Source: Pseudomonadota bacterium (lineage in GTDB: Bacteria > Pseudomonadota > Alphaproteobacteria > Rhizobiales > Xanthobacteraceae). From it: a DNA stretch of 8,231 bases. The stretch is from contig JAEZFA010000201.1 of NCBI GenBank assembly GCA_023417665.1, positions 1-8,231 of the forward strand. The letters run 5' to 3'. The notes under the pieces are model-generated. The model was not told the origin of the DNA and searched no databases. It saw only the letters and a program-made list of their open reading frames with translations. This document shows positions 1 to 8,231 of this stretch, one piece after another. Position numbers and translations under genes: made by a program. Position 1 is the first letter of the stretch, and every line of letters starts with the position of its first letter.

Positions 1-668
1 TGGGCTAAGAAGATTATCGCTAAATATCCGGCCGGCCGCCAGGCCTCCGCGGTGATCCCGCTGCTCTGGCGCGCACAGAAGCAGGCCGGCGGCTGGCTTC
101 CCGAGGTTGCGATCCGCCACGTCGCCGACAGGCTCGGCATGGCGCATATCCGTGTGCTCGAGGTCGCGACCTTCTACACGATGTTCAATCTGGAGCCGGT
201 CGGAAAGCATTTCATTCAGGTCTGCGGCACGACGCCCTGCGCGCTGCGCGGCGCGGAAGGCCTGATCAAGGTCTGCAAGAAGCGGATCGGCGAACAGCGC
301 GACGTGACGGCGGATGGCAATTTCTCCTGGCTCGAAGTCGAGTGCCTGGGTGCTTGCGTGAATGCTCCAATGGTGCAGATCAACGACGACTATTACGAAG
401 ACCTGACGCCGGAGCTTCTTGAGAAGCTGATGGACGATCTCGCCGCGGGTAAGCCGGTGAAGGTCGGACCGCAGATCGAGCGTCAATATTCCGCGCCGGT
501 CGGCGGGCCGACGACGCTCATGGGCGAGAACGGCGCTTCGCGCGGGCCGAGTGCCGATCCGGCGCTGACGGACAACAATGCGAAGCGGCCGGGCGCGGCT
601 GCAAACTTCCGCGACGCTGCTACACCCAAGGCGCCGGCGCGCGACGAGTCGGGCAAGGAAACCAAGTG

Positions 669-669
<1 letters not shown>
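1..669 (+). CDS. nuoE: NADH-quinone oxidoreductase subunit E (NuoE), 5'-truncated by window edge
   Basis: NuoE is the 24 kDa-type, thioredoxin-fold [2Fe-2S] subunit of the complex I NADH dehydrogenase module. It holds cluster N1a next to the FMN of NuoF on the cytoplasmic side. The reading frame is open from base 1 (W-A-K-K-I-I...) and continues into family-typical sequence, so the GTG at 52 is internal and the true start lies upstream. By comparison with family members about 20 residues are missing. The 222 visible residues carry the four cluster ligands in C-x4-C and C-x3-C pairs at visible residues 75, 80, 115 and 119. After about residue 155 comes a low-complexity tail of roughly 65 residues rich in Ala, Pro, Gly and Asn, which is absent from the shorter E. 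coli-type NuoE but familiar in alphaproteobacteria. The stop codon TGA (667-669) shares its last base with the nuoF ATG. The identity is secure; only the N-terminus is unseen. Confidence 0.97.
655..659 (+). promoter_or_regulatory. Ribosome binding site for nuoF
   Basis: The sequence AAGGA lies inside the last codons of nuoE, nine bases before the ATG at 669. This spacing favours ATG 669 over the in-frame GTG at 666 as the nuoF start. The ATG also overlaps the nuoE stop (TGATG), which suggests coupled translation of the two interacting subunits. Confidence 0.6.
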
Positions 670-1973
<1,304 letters not shown>

Positions 1974-1978
1974 GCGCG

Positions 1979-4039
1979 ATGGCAAAACTCATCGTCGACG
2001 GAAAAGAGATCGAAGTACCGGCCGAGTACACGCTGTTGCAGGCGTGCGAGGCGGCGGGTGCGGAGATTCCGCGCTTCTGCTTCCACGAGCGTCTTTCGAT
2101 CGCGGGGAACTGCCGCATGTGCCTCGTCGAACTGAAGGGTTCGCCGAAGCCGGTCGCCTCCTGTGCATGGGCCGTGCGCGACTGCCGTCCGGGGCCGAAC
2201 GGCGAACCGCCCGTCGTCAACACCAAGACGGCGATGGTGAAGAAGGCGCGCGAAGGCGTGATGGAATTCCTGCTGATCAACCATCCGCTGGATTGCCCGA
2301 TCTGCGATCAGGGCGGCGAGTGCGACCTGCAGGATCAGGCTATGGCCTATGGCGTCGACAAGTCGCGCTATCACGAGAACAAGCGCGCGGTCGAAGACAA
2401 GTATATCGGCCCGCTGGTGAAGACGATCATGACGCGCTGCATCCACTGCACGCGCTGCGTTCGTTTCACGACCGAAGTGGCCGGCGTCTCCGAACTCGGC
2501 GCGATCGGCCGCGGCGAGGACATGGAGATCACGACCTATCTCGAGCACGCGATGACGTCCGAATTGCAGGGCAACGTCATCGACCTGTGCCCGGTCGGCG
2601 CGCTGACCTCGAAGCCCTATGCGTTTCAGGCGCGGCCCTGGGAACTGATCAAGACCGAATCCGTCGACGTGATGGATGCGGCGGGCTCGAACATCCGCGT
2701 CGATACCCGCGGCCGCGAAGTGCAGCGGATCATGCCGCGGCTTCATGAAGACGTGAACGAGGAATGGATTTCCGACAAGACGCGCTTCATCTGGGACGGC
2801 CTGCGAACGCAGCGGCTGGACCGGCCTTATGTGCGCGTGAACGGCAAGCTGCAGCCAGCAAGCTGGGCCGAGGCGTTTGCCGCCATCGCCGCCAAGGTTC
2901 GCGGCGCGAATGCGCAGAAGGTCGGCGCGATTGTCGGCGATCTTGCGACGACCGAAGAAGCGTTCTCGCTGAAGAAGCTGATGGATGCGATGGGCTCGCC
3001 GCACCTCGACTGCCGTCAGGACGGCTCGGTGCTGCATCCGAAATACGGCCGCGCGAGCTATCTCTTCAACGCGACCATCGCCGGCATCGAAGAAGCCGAC
3101 GGGATGATGATCATCGGCGCGAACCCGCGCAGGGAAGCGCCGGTCGTCAACGCGCGCATCCGCAAGCGCTGGCTGCGCGGCGACTTCAAGATCGGCGTGA
3201 TCGGCGAGCAGGCCGATCTCACCTACGACTACGCCTATCTCGGTGCCGGGCCGGACACGCTCTCGACCTTCACGACGCACAAGCCGGCGCAACTGAAGAA
3301 GCAGATCTGGCTGATCGGGCAGGGCGCGCTTTCGCGCGACGACGGCGAGGCCGTGCTTTCGATGTTCGCGAAGTCGGTGCAATCGGTCGGCGGCATTGCC
3401 GAGGGCTGGAATGGTTTCTCGGTATTGCATACGGCGGCCTCGCGGGTCGGCGCGCTCGATGTCGGCGCGGTGCCGGGCGAAGACGGGCTGAACGCAAAAC
3501 AGATGGTGCAGGCGAAAGCGCTCGACGTGCTGTTCCTGCTCGGCGCCGACGAGATCAATGTCGAAAGCGGTGCCTTCGTCGTTTACATCGGCACGCATGG
3601 CGACCGTGGCGCGCATCGCGCGGACGTCATTCTGCCGGCGGCGGCCTATACGGAAAAGTCCGGCATCTTCGTCAACACCGAGGGCCGGCCGCAGCTTGCG
3701 AAGCGCGCGGCGTTCGCGCCCGGTGATGCACGCGAGGACTGGGCGATCCTGCGCGCCCTTTCCGACGTGATCGGTCACAAGCTGCCGTGGGATTCGCTCA
3801 GCGCTTTGCGTCAGCAGATGTTCGCGGCGCACCCGCATCTTGCGCGGATCGACGAAATCGTCGCCGCCGACGCCGGCGCGCTTTCAACGCTGACGCAACT
3901 CGGCGGACAGGCGACGAAAGCGGCGTTCAAATCGCCGGTTACGGATTTCTATCTCACCAATCCGATCGCGCGTGCGTCGGCCATCATGGCCGAGTGCTCG
4001 CGGCTGGCCGCGGGCAAGCTCCCGCAGGCTGCGGAGTAG
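1979..4039 (+). CDS. nuoG: NADH-quinone oxidoreductase subunit G (NuoG), iron-sulfur electron-wire subunit
   Basis: NuoG is the 75 kDa-type subunit that carries electrons from NuoF towards NuoI. The 686-residue product opens with a ferredoxin-like [2Fe-2S] domain whose N1b ligands are C34, C45, C48 and C62. The His/Cys-ligated cluster N5 follows (H102, C106, C109, C115), then N4 (C154, C157, C160, C204). From about residue 215 to the end it is a molybdopterin-oxidoreductase-like domain, which in this family binds no molybdenum cofactor. The C-x2-C-x3-C...C set that binds the extra cluster N7 in E. coli and Thermus is absent from the region after C204. This matches the mitochondrial and alphaproteobacterial form. 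GGAG at 1967-1970, eight bases upstream, supports ATG 1979. The gap from nuoF is 5 bp and to nuoH 6 bp. The long open frame on the opposite strand here is a codon-bias shadow. Confidence 0.98.
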   Translation: MAKLIVDGKEIEVPAEYTLLQACEAAGAEIPRFCFHERLSIAGNCRMCLVELKGSPKPVASCAWAVRDCRPGPNGEPPVVNTKTAMVKKAREGVMEFLLINHPLDCPICDQGGECDLQDQAMAYGVDKSRYHENKRAVEDKYIGPLVKTIMTRCIHCTRCVRFTTEVAGVSELGAIGRGEDMEITTYLEHAMTSELQGNVIDLCPVGALTSKPYAFQARPWELIKTESVDVMDAAGSNIRVDTRGREVQRIMPRLHEDVNEEWISDKTRFIWDGLRTQRLDRPYVRVNGKLQPASWAEAFAAIAAKVRGANAQKVGAIVGDLATTEEAFSLKKLMDAMGSPHLDCRQDGSVLHPKYGRASYLFNATIAGIEEADGMMIIGANPRREAPVVNARIRKRWLRGDFKIGVIGEQADLTYDYAYLGAGPDTLSTFTTHKPAQLKKQIWLIGQGALSRDDGEAVLSMFAKSVQSVGGIAEGWNGFSVLHTAASRVGALDVGAVPGEDGLNAKQMVQAKALDVLFLLGADEINVESGAFVVYIGTHGDRGAHRADVILPAAAYTEKSGIFVNTEGRPQLAKRAAFAPGDAREDWAILRALSDVIGHKLPWDSLSALRQQMFAAHPHLARIDEIVAADAGALSTLTQLGGQATKAAFKSPVTDFYLTNPIARASAIMAECSRLAAGKLPQAAE

Positions 4040-4045
4040 CGCGCG

Positions 4046-5077
4046 ATGAACTGGACCGATTTCTTCTGGCAGACCTTGTGGCCGATCATCATCATTCTCG
4101 GCCAGAGCGTGCTGCTACTGGTCGCGCTTCTGATCTTCATCGCCTATATCCTGCTTGCCGACCGCAAGATCTGGGCGGCGGTGCAGATGCGCCGGGGCCC
4201 GAACGTGGTCGGGCCGTTCGGCCTGCTGCAATCCTTCGCCGACCTTCTGAAGTTCGTGCTGAAGGAGCCGATCATCCCGGCGGGCGCGAACAAGGGCGTG
4301 TTTCTGCTGGCGCCGCTCGTCACCTGCGTACTCGCGCTTGCGGCATGGGCGGTGATCCCGGTGCATCCGGGCTGGTCGATCGCCGAGATCAATGTCGGCA
4401 TTCTTTATATCTTCGCGATCTCGTCGCTCATGGTCTACGGCGTGATCATGGCGGGCTGGGCGTCGAATTCGAAATACCCGTTCCTCGCGGCACTCCGCTC
4501 GGCGGCGCAGATGGTGTCGTACGAAGTCTCCATCGGCTTCGTCATCATCACCGTGCTGCTATGCGCCGGGTCGCTGAATCTGACCAAGATCGTGGAAGCG
4601 CAGAACGGACCCTGGGGCATGTTCCAGTGGTACTGGCTGCCGCTGCTCCCGATGTTCGTGGTCTTCTACATTTCCGCGCTCGCGGAAACGAACCGCCCGC
4701 CGTTCGACCTCGTGGAAGCGGAGTCGGAGCTCGTTGCGGGCTTCATGGTCGAGTATTCGTCGACGCCGTATCTCCTGTTCATGCTCGGCGAATACGTCGC
4801 CATCGTCACGATGTGCGCGCTCGGCACGATCCTGTTCTTGGGCGGCTGGCTGCCGCCGTTCCCTGTCGCGCCCTTCACCTGGGTGCCCGGCATCGTCTGG
4901 TTCGTGATCAAAGTCTGCTTCATGTTCTTCCTGTTCGCGATGGCGAAGGCGATCGTGCCGCGCTACCGCTACGACCAGCTGATGCGGCTGGGGTGGAAGG
5001 TGTTCCTGCCGCTGTCCTTGTTCATGGTCGTCGCCGTCGCCGCTGTTCTCCACTTCACGGGGTGGGCTCCGAAATGA
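4046..5077 (+). CDS. nuoH: NADH-quinone oxidoreductase subunit H (NuoH), membrane quinone-chamber subunit
   Basis: NuoH (ND1 homologue) is an inner-membrane subunit at the heel of complex I. It forms much of the quinone-access cavity and links quinone reduction to the proton pumps. The 343-residue product is strongly hydrophobic, with about eight predicted membrane helices judged by eye. Family signatures are visible: D-R-K at 39-41, the loop G-P-N-V-V-G-P-F-G-L-L-Q at 51-62 followed by A-D-L-L-K, a mid-protein segment rich in Ser/Ala with R-S-A-A-Q-M-V-S-Y-E-V-S, and the acidic loop starting E214 (E-T-N-R-P-P-F-D, then E-A-E-S-E-L), which lies near the quinone site in solved structures. GGAG at 4033-4036 is placed nine bases before ATG 4046. 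The TGA stop overlaps the nuoI ATG as ATGA (5074-5077), so the two are probably translationally coupled. Length and motifs are normal. Confidence 0.98.
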   Translation: MNWTDFFWQTLWPIIIILGQSVLLLVALLIFIAYILLADRKIWAAVQMRRGPNVVGPFGLLQSFADLLKFVLKEPIIPAGANKGVFLLAPLVTCVLALAAWAVIPVHPGWSIAEINVGILYIFAISSLMVYGVIMAGWASNSKYPFLAALRSAAQMVSYEVSIGFVIITVLLCAGSLNLTKIVEAQNGPWGMFQWYWLPLLPMFVVFYISALAETNRPPFDLVEAESELVAGFMVEYSSTPYLLFMLGEYVAIVTMCALGTILFLGGWLPPFPVAPFTWVPGIVWFVIKVCFMFFLFAMAKAIVPRYRYDQLMRLGWKVFLPLSLFMVVAVAAVLHFTGWAPK

Positions 5078-5562
5078 AACTGGACCGCGCCGCCCGCTCG
5101 ATTTTCCTCTGGGAGTTCGTCTCGGCGTTCTTCCTTGCGATGCGCTATTTCTTCGCGAAAAAATCGACGCTGAATTACCCGTTTGAAAAGGGTTATCTCT
5201 CGCCGCGTTTTCGCGGCGAGCATGCGCTGCGCCGCTATCCGAACGGCGAGGAGCGCTGCATCGCGTGCAAGCTTTGCGAGGCGATCTGTCCGGCGCAGGC
5301 GATCACCATCGAAGCCGGCCCGCGCCGGAACGACGGCACGCGCCGCACCACGCGCTACGACATCGACATGGTGAAGTGCATCTATTGCGGGCTGTGCCAG
5401 GAAGCGTGCCCGGTCGACGCTATCGTCGAAGGCCCGAACTTCGAATTCGCGACCGAGACGCGCGAAGAACTTTATTACGACAAGGAGCGGCTGCTAGCGA
5501 ACGGCGACCGCTGGGAGCGCGAGATAGCGAAGAACATTTCGCTCGACGCGCCGTACCGGTGA
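5074..5562 (+). CDS. nuoI: NADH-quinone oxidoreductase subunit I (NuoI), 2x[4Fe-4S] ferredoxin-type
   Basis: NuoI (TYKY/NDUFS8 homologue) carries clusters N6a and N6b and hands electrons from NuoG to N2 in NuoB. The 162-residue product has an N-terminal amphipathic stretch (about residues 8-30) that anchors it to the membrane arm. Two C-x2-C-x2-C-x3-C-P motifs follow, at C62/C65/C68/C72 and C102/C105/C108/C112. As usual for 2[4Fe-4S] ferredoxins, the last Cys of each motif ligates the other cluster. ATG 5074 is chosen because it overlaps the nuoH stop (ATGA) and gives the family-typical length. The same frame stays open far upstream through nuoH, but only as a shadow. No strong Shine-Dalgarno is seen (G-rich run at 5059-5066), consistent with re-initiation after nuoH. 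A perfect 9-bp inverted repeat lies in the coding sequence at 5199-5220. nuoJ starts 4 bp after the stop. Confidence 0.98.
   Translation: MKLDRAARSIFLWEFVSAFFLAMRYFFAKKSTLNYPFEKGYLSPRFRGEHALRRYPNGEERCIACKLCEAICPAQAITIEAGPRRNDGTRRTTRYDIDMVKCIYCGLCQEACPVDAIVEGPNFEFATETREELYYDKERLLANGDRWEREIAKNISLDAPYR
5199..5220 (+). repeat. Perfect inverted repeat inside nuoI (9-bp arms, TTTT loop)
   Basis: Arms CTCGCCGCG (5199-5207) and CGCGGCGAG (5212-5220) are exact reverse complements around a four-base TTTT loop. The RNA could form a very GC-rich nine-pair hairpin. It lies within codons 42-49 of nuoI, which encode the well-conserved L-S-P-R-F-R-G-E segment. Protein conservation therefore explains part of the sequence, though not the choice of synonymous bases. 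There is no U-tract after the stem, so an intrinsic terminator is unlikely. Whether it has a function is unknown. Confidence 0.75.
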
Positions 5563-5566
5563 TCCG

Positions 5567-6181
5567 ATGACCGTTCCGGCTTTCTTCTTTTATCTGTTCT
5601 CCTCGGTCGCGGTTGCTTCCGCCTTCATGGTGATCGCGGGCCGAAATCCCGTGCATTCTGTGCTGTGGCTGATCCTGACTTTCGTGAACGCGGCGGGATT
5701 GTTCCTGCTGATCGGCGCGGAATTCCTCGCGATGATCCTCGTCGTCGTCTATGTCGGCGCGGTCGCGGTGCTGTTCCTGTTCGTCGTGATGATGCTGGAC
5801 GTGGACTTTGCGGAGCTGCGCGAAGGCTTCCTGCAATATCTTCCGGTCGGCGCACTGGTCGGGATCGTGTTTCTCGTCGAACTGGTGCTGGTCGTGGGCA
5901 CCTGGGTTACCGGGCCGGGCATCACCAACGCGATCACCCAGCCGATCCCGAACCCGTCGCAGGTGACGAATACCGAGGCGATCGGGCGCGTGCTTTACAC
6001 GACCTATGTGCACTACTTCCAGCTTGCCGGCGCGGTGCTGCTGGTCGCTATGATCGGCGCGATCGTGCTGACGCTGCATCATCGCCCGAATGTGAAGCGG
6101 CAGAACGTCTCCTCGCAGAACGCGCGCACGCGCGATACCGCGATCGAGGTGGTCAAAGTGAAAACGGGCGAGGGGGTCTGA
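5567..6181 (+). CDS. nuoJ: NADH-quinone oxidoreductase subunit J (NuoJ), membrane arm
   Basis: NuoJ (ND6 homologue) is a five-helix inner-membrane subunit between the quinone module and the antiporter-like pumps. The 204-residue product has about five hydrophobic helices. The key feature is the third helix, with E52 and the Y62-V-G-A-V-A-V-L-F-L-F run. This is where the family has the pi-bulge that switches conformation during turnover. A charged, non-membrane C-terminal tail of roughly 30 residues (about 173-204) has the K-R-Q-N-V...V-V-K-V pattern seen in alphaproteobacterial members. ATG 5567 lies 4 bp after the nuoI stop. The ribosome binding site is weak (GGTGA at 5558-5562, only four bases away), so coupling to nuoI translation is likely. 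The stop (6179-6181) is 2 bp before nuoK. Confidence 0.97.
   Translation: MTVPAFFFYLFSSVAVASAFMVIAGRNPVHSVLWLILTFVNAAGLFLLIGAEFLAMILVVVYVGAVAVLFLFVVMMLDVDFAELREGFLQYLPVGALVGIVFLVELVLVVGTWVTGPGITNAITQPIPNPSQVTNTEAIGRVLYTTYVHYFQLAGAVLLVAMIGAIVLTLHHRPNVKRQNVSSQNARTRDTAIEVVKVKTGEGV
6170..6176 (+). promoter_or_regulatory. Ribosome binding site for nuoK
   Basis: GAGGGGG lies in the last codons of nuoJ, seven bases before the nuoK ATG at 6184. It is one of the clearest Shine-Dalgarno-like runs in the window and supports that start. Confidence 0.55.
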
Positions 6182-6183
6182 CC

Positions 6184-6492
6184 ATGATCGTGGGGCTCTC
6201 GCATTACCTGACCGTGGCCGCGATCCTGTTCACGCTCGGCACGCTCGGCATCTTCCTGAACCGGAAGAACGTGATCGTCATTCTGATGTCGGTCGAACTG
6301 ATCCTGCTTGCGGTAAACATCAACCTCGTCGCGTTCTCGGCCTTCCTGAACGACATCGTCGGCCAGATCTTCGCGCTGCTGGTGCTGACGGTCGCGGCGG
6401 CTGAAGCGGCGATCGGACTTGCCATTCTGGTCGTGTTCTTCCGCAACCGCGGCTCGATCGCGGTCGAAGACATCAATGCAATGAAGGGCTGA
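6184..6492 (+). CDS. nuoK: NADH-quinone oxidoreductase subunit K (NuoK), small membrane subunit
   Basis: NuoK (ND4L homologue) is a three-helix membrane subunit that contributes to the proton path between NuoJ/NuoH and NuoN. The 102-residue product has the standard family length. It shows three hydrophobic helices at roughly residues 5-25, 30-52 and 60-86. The two intramembrane glutamates that are essential in the family are present as E38 (S-V-E-L-I-L-L-A-V-N) and E74 (A-A-A-E-A-A-I-G-L-A), corresponding to E36 and E72 of E. coli NuoK. ATG 6184 is set by the GAGGGGG run seven bases upstream and lies 2 bp after the nuoJ stop. nuoL follows after 8 bp. This reading is unambiguous despite the small size. 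Confidence 0.98.
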   Translation: MIVGLSHYLTVAAILFTLGTLGIFLNRKNVIVILMSVELILLAVNINLVAFSAFLNDIVGQIFALLVLTVAAAEAAIGLAILVVFFRNRGSIAVEDINAMKG

Positions 6493-6500
6493 TTGCGGCA

Positions 6501-8231
6501 ATGACGATGTATCACTTCATTGTTTTCCTGCCGCTCGCAGGCGCGCTGATCGCGGGGCTGTTCGGCCGCGTCATCGGCGCGCGCGCATCCGAGATCGTCA
6601 CTACACTGTTCCTGATGATCGCGGCAGGGCTTTCCTGGGTCGCGTTTTTCGACGTCGGCTATTTCGGCAAGGAAGCCCGGGTGCCGCTGTTCACTTGGAT
6701 TTCGGCGGGCGACCTGAAGGTCGAATGGGCGCTCCGGATCGACAGCCTGACGGCCGTCATGCTGATCGTGGTGAACAGCGTGTCGGCGCTCGTGCATCTC
6801 TATTCGATCGGCTACATGCACGAGGACCCGCATCGTCCGCGCTTCTTCGCGTATCTTTCGCTGTTCACCTTCGCCATGCTAGCGCTGGTGACGGCTGACA
6901 ACCTCGTCCAGCTGTTCTTCGGCTGGGAAGGCGTGGGACTTGCGAGCTATCTCCTGATCGGCTTCTGGTACCAGAAGCCGGAGGCGAATGCGGCGGCGAT
7001 CAAGGCTTTCGTTGTCAATCGCGTCGGTGATTTGGGTTTCGCGCTCGGCATCTTCGCGGTGTTCGCGATGATCGGCGCGGTCGGCTTCGAGACGATCTTT
7101 GCCGAGGCGAAGTCGCTCACCGGCAAGACCATTCACATCTTCGGCGGAAACTTCGACGCGCTGACCGTGATCTGCCTGCTCCTGTTCGTGGGCGCGATGG
7201 GCAAGTCGGCGCAGTTCCTGCTGCACACCTGGCTGCCGGACGCGATGGAAGGCCCGACGCCGGTTTCCGCGCTCATTCACGCGGCGACCATGGTGACGGC
7301 CGGCGTGTTCATGGTGGCCAGACTCTCGCCGCTGTTCGAGCTTGCGCCGACGGCGCTTGCGGTGGTGACGCTGTTCGGTGCGACCACCGCGTTCTTCGCC
7401 GCAACCGTCGGCCTGGTGCAGAACGACATCAAGCGCGTGATCGCTTATTCGACCTGTTCGCAGCTCGGCTACATGTTCGTGGCCATGGGCGTCGGCGCCT
7501 ATTCGGTCGGCATGTTCCACCTGTTCACGCATGCGGCCTTCAAGGCGCTGCTGTTCCTCGGTGCCGGCTCGGTGATCCATGCCATGCATCACGAGCAGGA
7601 CATGCGGAACATGGGCGGGCTCTGGAAAAAGATCCCGTTCACCTATGCGATGATGGTGGTCGGCACGATCGCGCTGACCGGCTTTCCGTTTACCGCGGGC
7701 TATTACTCGAAGGACGCGATCATCGAGGCGGCCTATGCCGGGCACAACGCGTTCGCGCCTTATGCCTTCTATATGACCGTGATCGCGGCCGCGCTGACGT
7801 CATTCTATTCCTGGCGTCTGATCTTCCTGACGTTCCATGGCAAGACGCGCGCCGATCACCATACTTACGATCACGCCCATGAATCCCCGCTCACGATGAC
7901 AATCCCGCTTGCGATCCTGTCGGTGGGCGCGCTGGTGCTTGGCTTCGGCTTCAAGGGCGCGTTTCTCTACGAGGAAGGCGTGAAGGCATTTTTCCGCAAC
8001 GCGCTGTTCTCGCACGACAACTGGCATATCCTGCATGCGATGCACGAAGTGCCGGACTGGGTGCCCTGGCTGCCGACCGTGATGATGGCCGGCGGCTTCC
8101 TGGTATCCTACTGGTTCTATGTCTCGGACCCGTCGATCCCTTCGGCGCTCGCGCGCGAGCATGGCGTGCTTTATCGCTTCCTGCTCAACAAGTGGTACTT
8201 CGACGAGATCTATGACCGGATCTTCGTGCGG
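6501..8231 (+). CDS. nuoL: NADH-quinone oxidoreductase subunit L (NuoL), proton-pumping antiporter-like, 3'-truncated by window edge
   Basis: NuoL (ND5 homologue) is the most distal Mrp-antiporter-like pump of the membrane arm. The frame runs open from ATG 6501 to the window end, giving 577 residues with no stop. Family members are usually over 600 residues, so the C-terminal part, including most of the long lateral helix, is outside. More than a dozen hydrophobic helices are visible. Key ionisable residues are present: E143 (F-G-W-E-G-V-G), K235 (G-K-S-A-Q-F, followed by H-T-W-L-P-D-A-M-E-G-P-T-P-V-S-A-L-I-H) and K404 (Y-S-K-D-A), corresponding to E144, K229 and K399 of E. coli. A histidine-rich loop lies at 446-460. 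A second in-frame ATG at 6507 is an alternative start (M-Y-H-F-I-V-F-L-P-L). AAGGG at 6484-6488 is twelve bases before the first ATG and eighteen before the second, so 6501 is preferred with modest certainty. Confidence 0.96.
   Translation, partial: MTMYHFIVFLPLAGALIAGLFGRVIGARASEIVTTLFLMIAAGLSWVAFFDVGYFGKEARVPLFTWISAGDLKVEWALRIDSLTAVMLIVVNSVSALVHLYSIGYMHEDPHRPRFFAYLSLFTFAMLALVTADNLVQLFFGWEGVGLASYLLIGFWYQKPEANAAAIKAFVVNRVGDLGFALGIFAVFAMIGAVGFETIFAEAKSLTGKTIHIFGGNFDALTVICLLLFVGAMGKSAQFLLHTWLPDAMEGPTPVSALIHAATMVTAGVFMVARLSPLFELAPTALAVVTLFGATTAFFAATVGLVQNDIKRVIAYSTCSQLGYMFVAMGVGAYSVGMFHLFTHAAFKALLFLGAGSVIHAMHHEQDMRNMGGLWKKIPFTYAMMVVGTIALTGFPFTAGYYSKDAIIEAAYAGHNAFAPYAFYMTVIAAALTSFYSWRLIFLTFHGKTRADHHTYDHAHESPLTMTIPLAILSVGALVLGFGFKGAFLYEEGVKAFFRNALFSHDNWHILHAMHEVPDWVPWLPTVMMAGGFLVSYWFYVSDPSIPSALAREHGVLYRFLLNKWYFDEIYDRIFVR

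Noticed and set aside
3787..5073. Upstream extension of the nuoI frame, which could be read as a fused 591-residue protein
   Set aside because: The upstream part overlaps nuoG and nuoH in another frame and is Arg/Ala-rich nonsense. Recognisable NuoI sequence begins at ATG 5074.
6879..7745. Minus-strand frame of 288 codons opposite nuoL
   Set aside because: Charged, His/Arg/Glu-rich composition typical of the antisense of a hydrophobic membrane protein gene. NuoL on the plus strand is intact.
8147..8160. 14-bp perfect palindrome GCTCGCGCGCGAGC in nuoL
   Set aside because: Made of alternating CG steps and encodes ordinary Ala/Arg/Glu codons. Such self-complementary strings are expected by chance in DNA of this composition, and no second copy was noticed.

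Overview
The window is one uninterrupted stretch of a respiratory complex I (proton-translocating NADH:quinone oxidoreductase) operon. All eight genes are on the + strand in the order nuoE (5'-truncated) - nuoF - nuoG - nuoH - nuoI - nuoJ - nuoK - nuoL (3'-truncated). This is the canonical bacterial gene order. By inference, nuoA-D should lie just upstream and nuoM-N just downstream.

Organism: the DNA is GC-rich with strong G/C preference at third codon positions. The proteins are of the alphaproteobacterial/mitochondrial type. NuoG is short (686 aa) and lacks the extra N7 cluster cysteines, NuoI is 162 aa with a mitochondrial-like core, and NuoE has an Ala/Pro-rich C-terminal tail. The best guess from remembered family sequences is a Hyphomicrobiales (Rhizobiales) member near the Bradyrhizobium/Xanthobacter-type families. 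Genus cannot be read from this window.

Layout: positions 1-5562 mix the peripheral-arm and first membrane genes. NuoE, NuoF and NuoG (1-4039) form the NADH dehydrogenase module with FMN and clusters N1a, N3, N1b, N4 and N5. NuoH (4046-5077) builds part of the quinone chamber in the membrane. NuoI (5074-5562) carries N6a and N6b, which pass electrons towards N2 (on NuoB, outside the window). NuoJ, NuoK and NuoL (5567-8231) are proton-pumping membrane-arm subunits. Electrons run NADH > FMN (NuoF) > N3 > N1b/N4/N5 (NuoG) > N6a/N6b (NuoI) > N2 > quinone, and quinone reduction at the NuoB/D/H site is coupled to proton transfer through NuoH/J/K/L. N1a in NuoE sits beside the FMN as a side cluster.

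Genes are packed with gaps of at most 8 bp or with 1-4 bp overlaps (nuoE/nuoF and nuoH/nuoI). There is no room for promoters or terminators, so expression as one polycistronic transcript with translational coupling is inferred. No RNA gene, mobile element, CRISPR array or cargo gene was seen, and no non-coding stretch exceeds 8 bp. I found no evidence of a novel system. The observations in the findings list are small-scale: an intragenic perfect hairpin in nuoI, the NuoE tail, the absence of the N7 motif and start-site questions.
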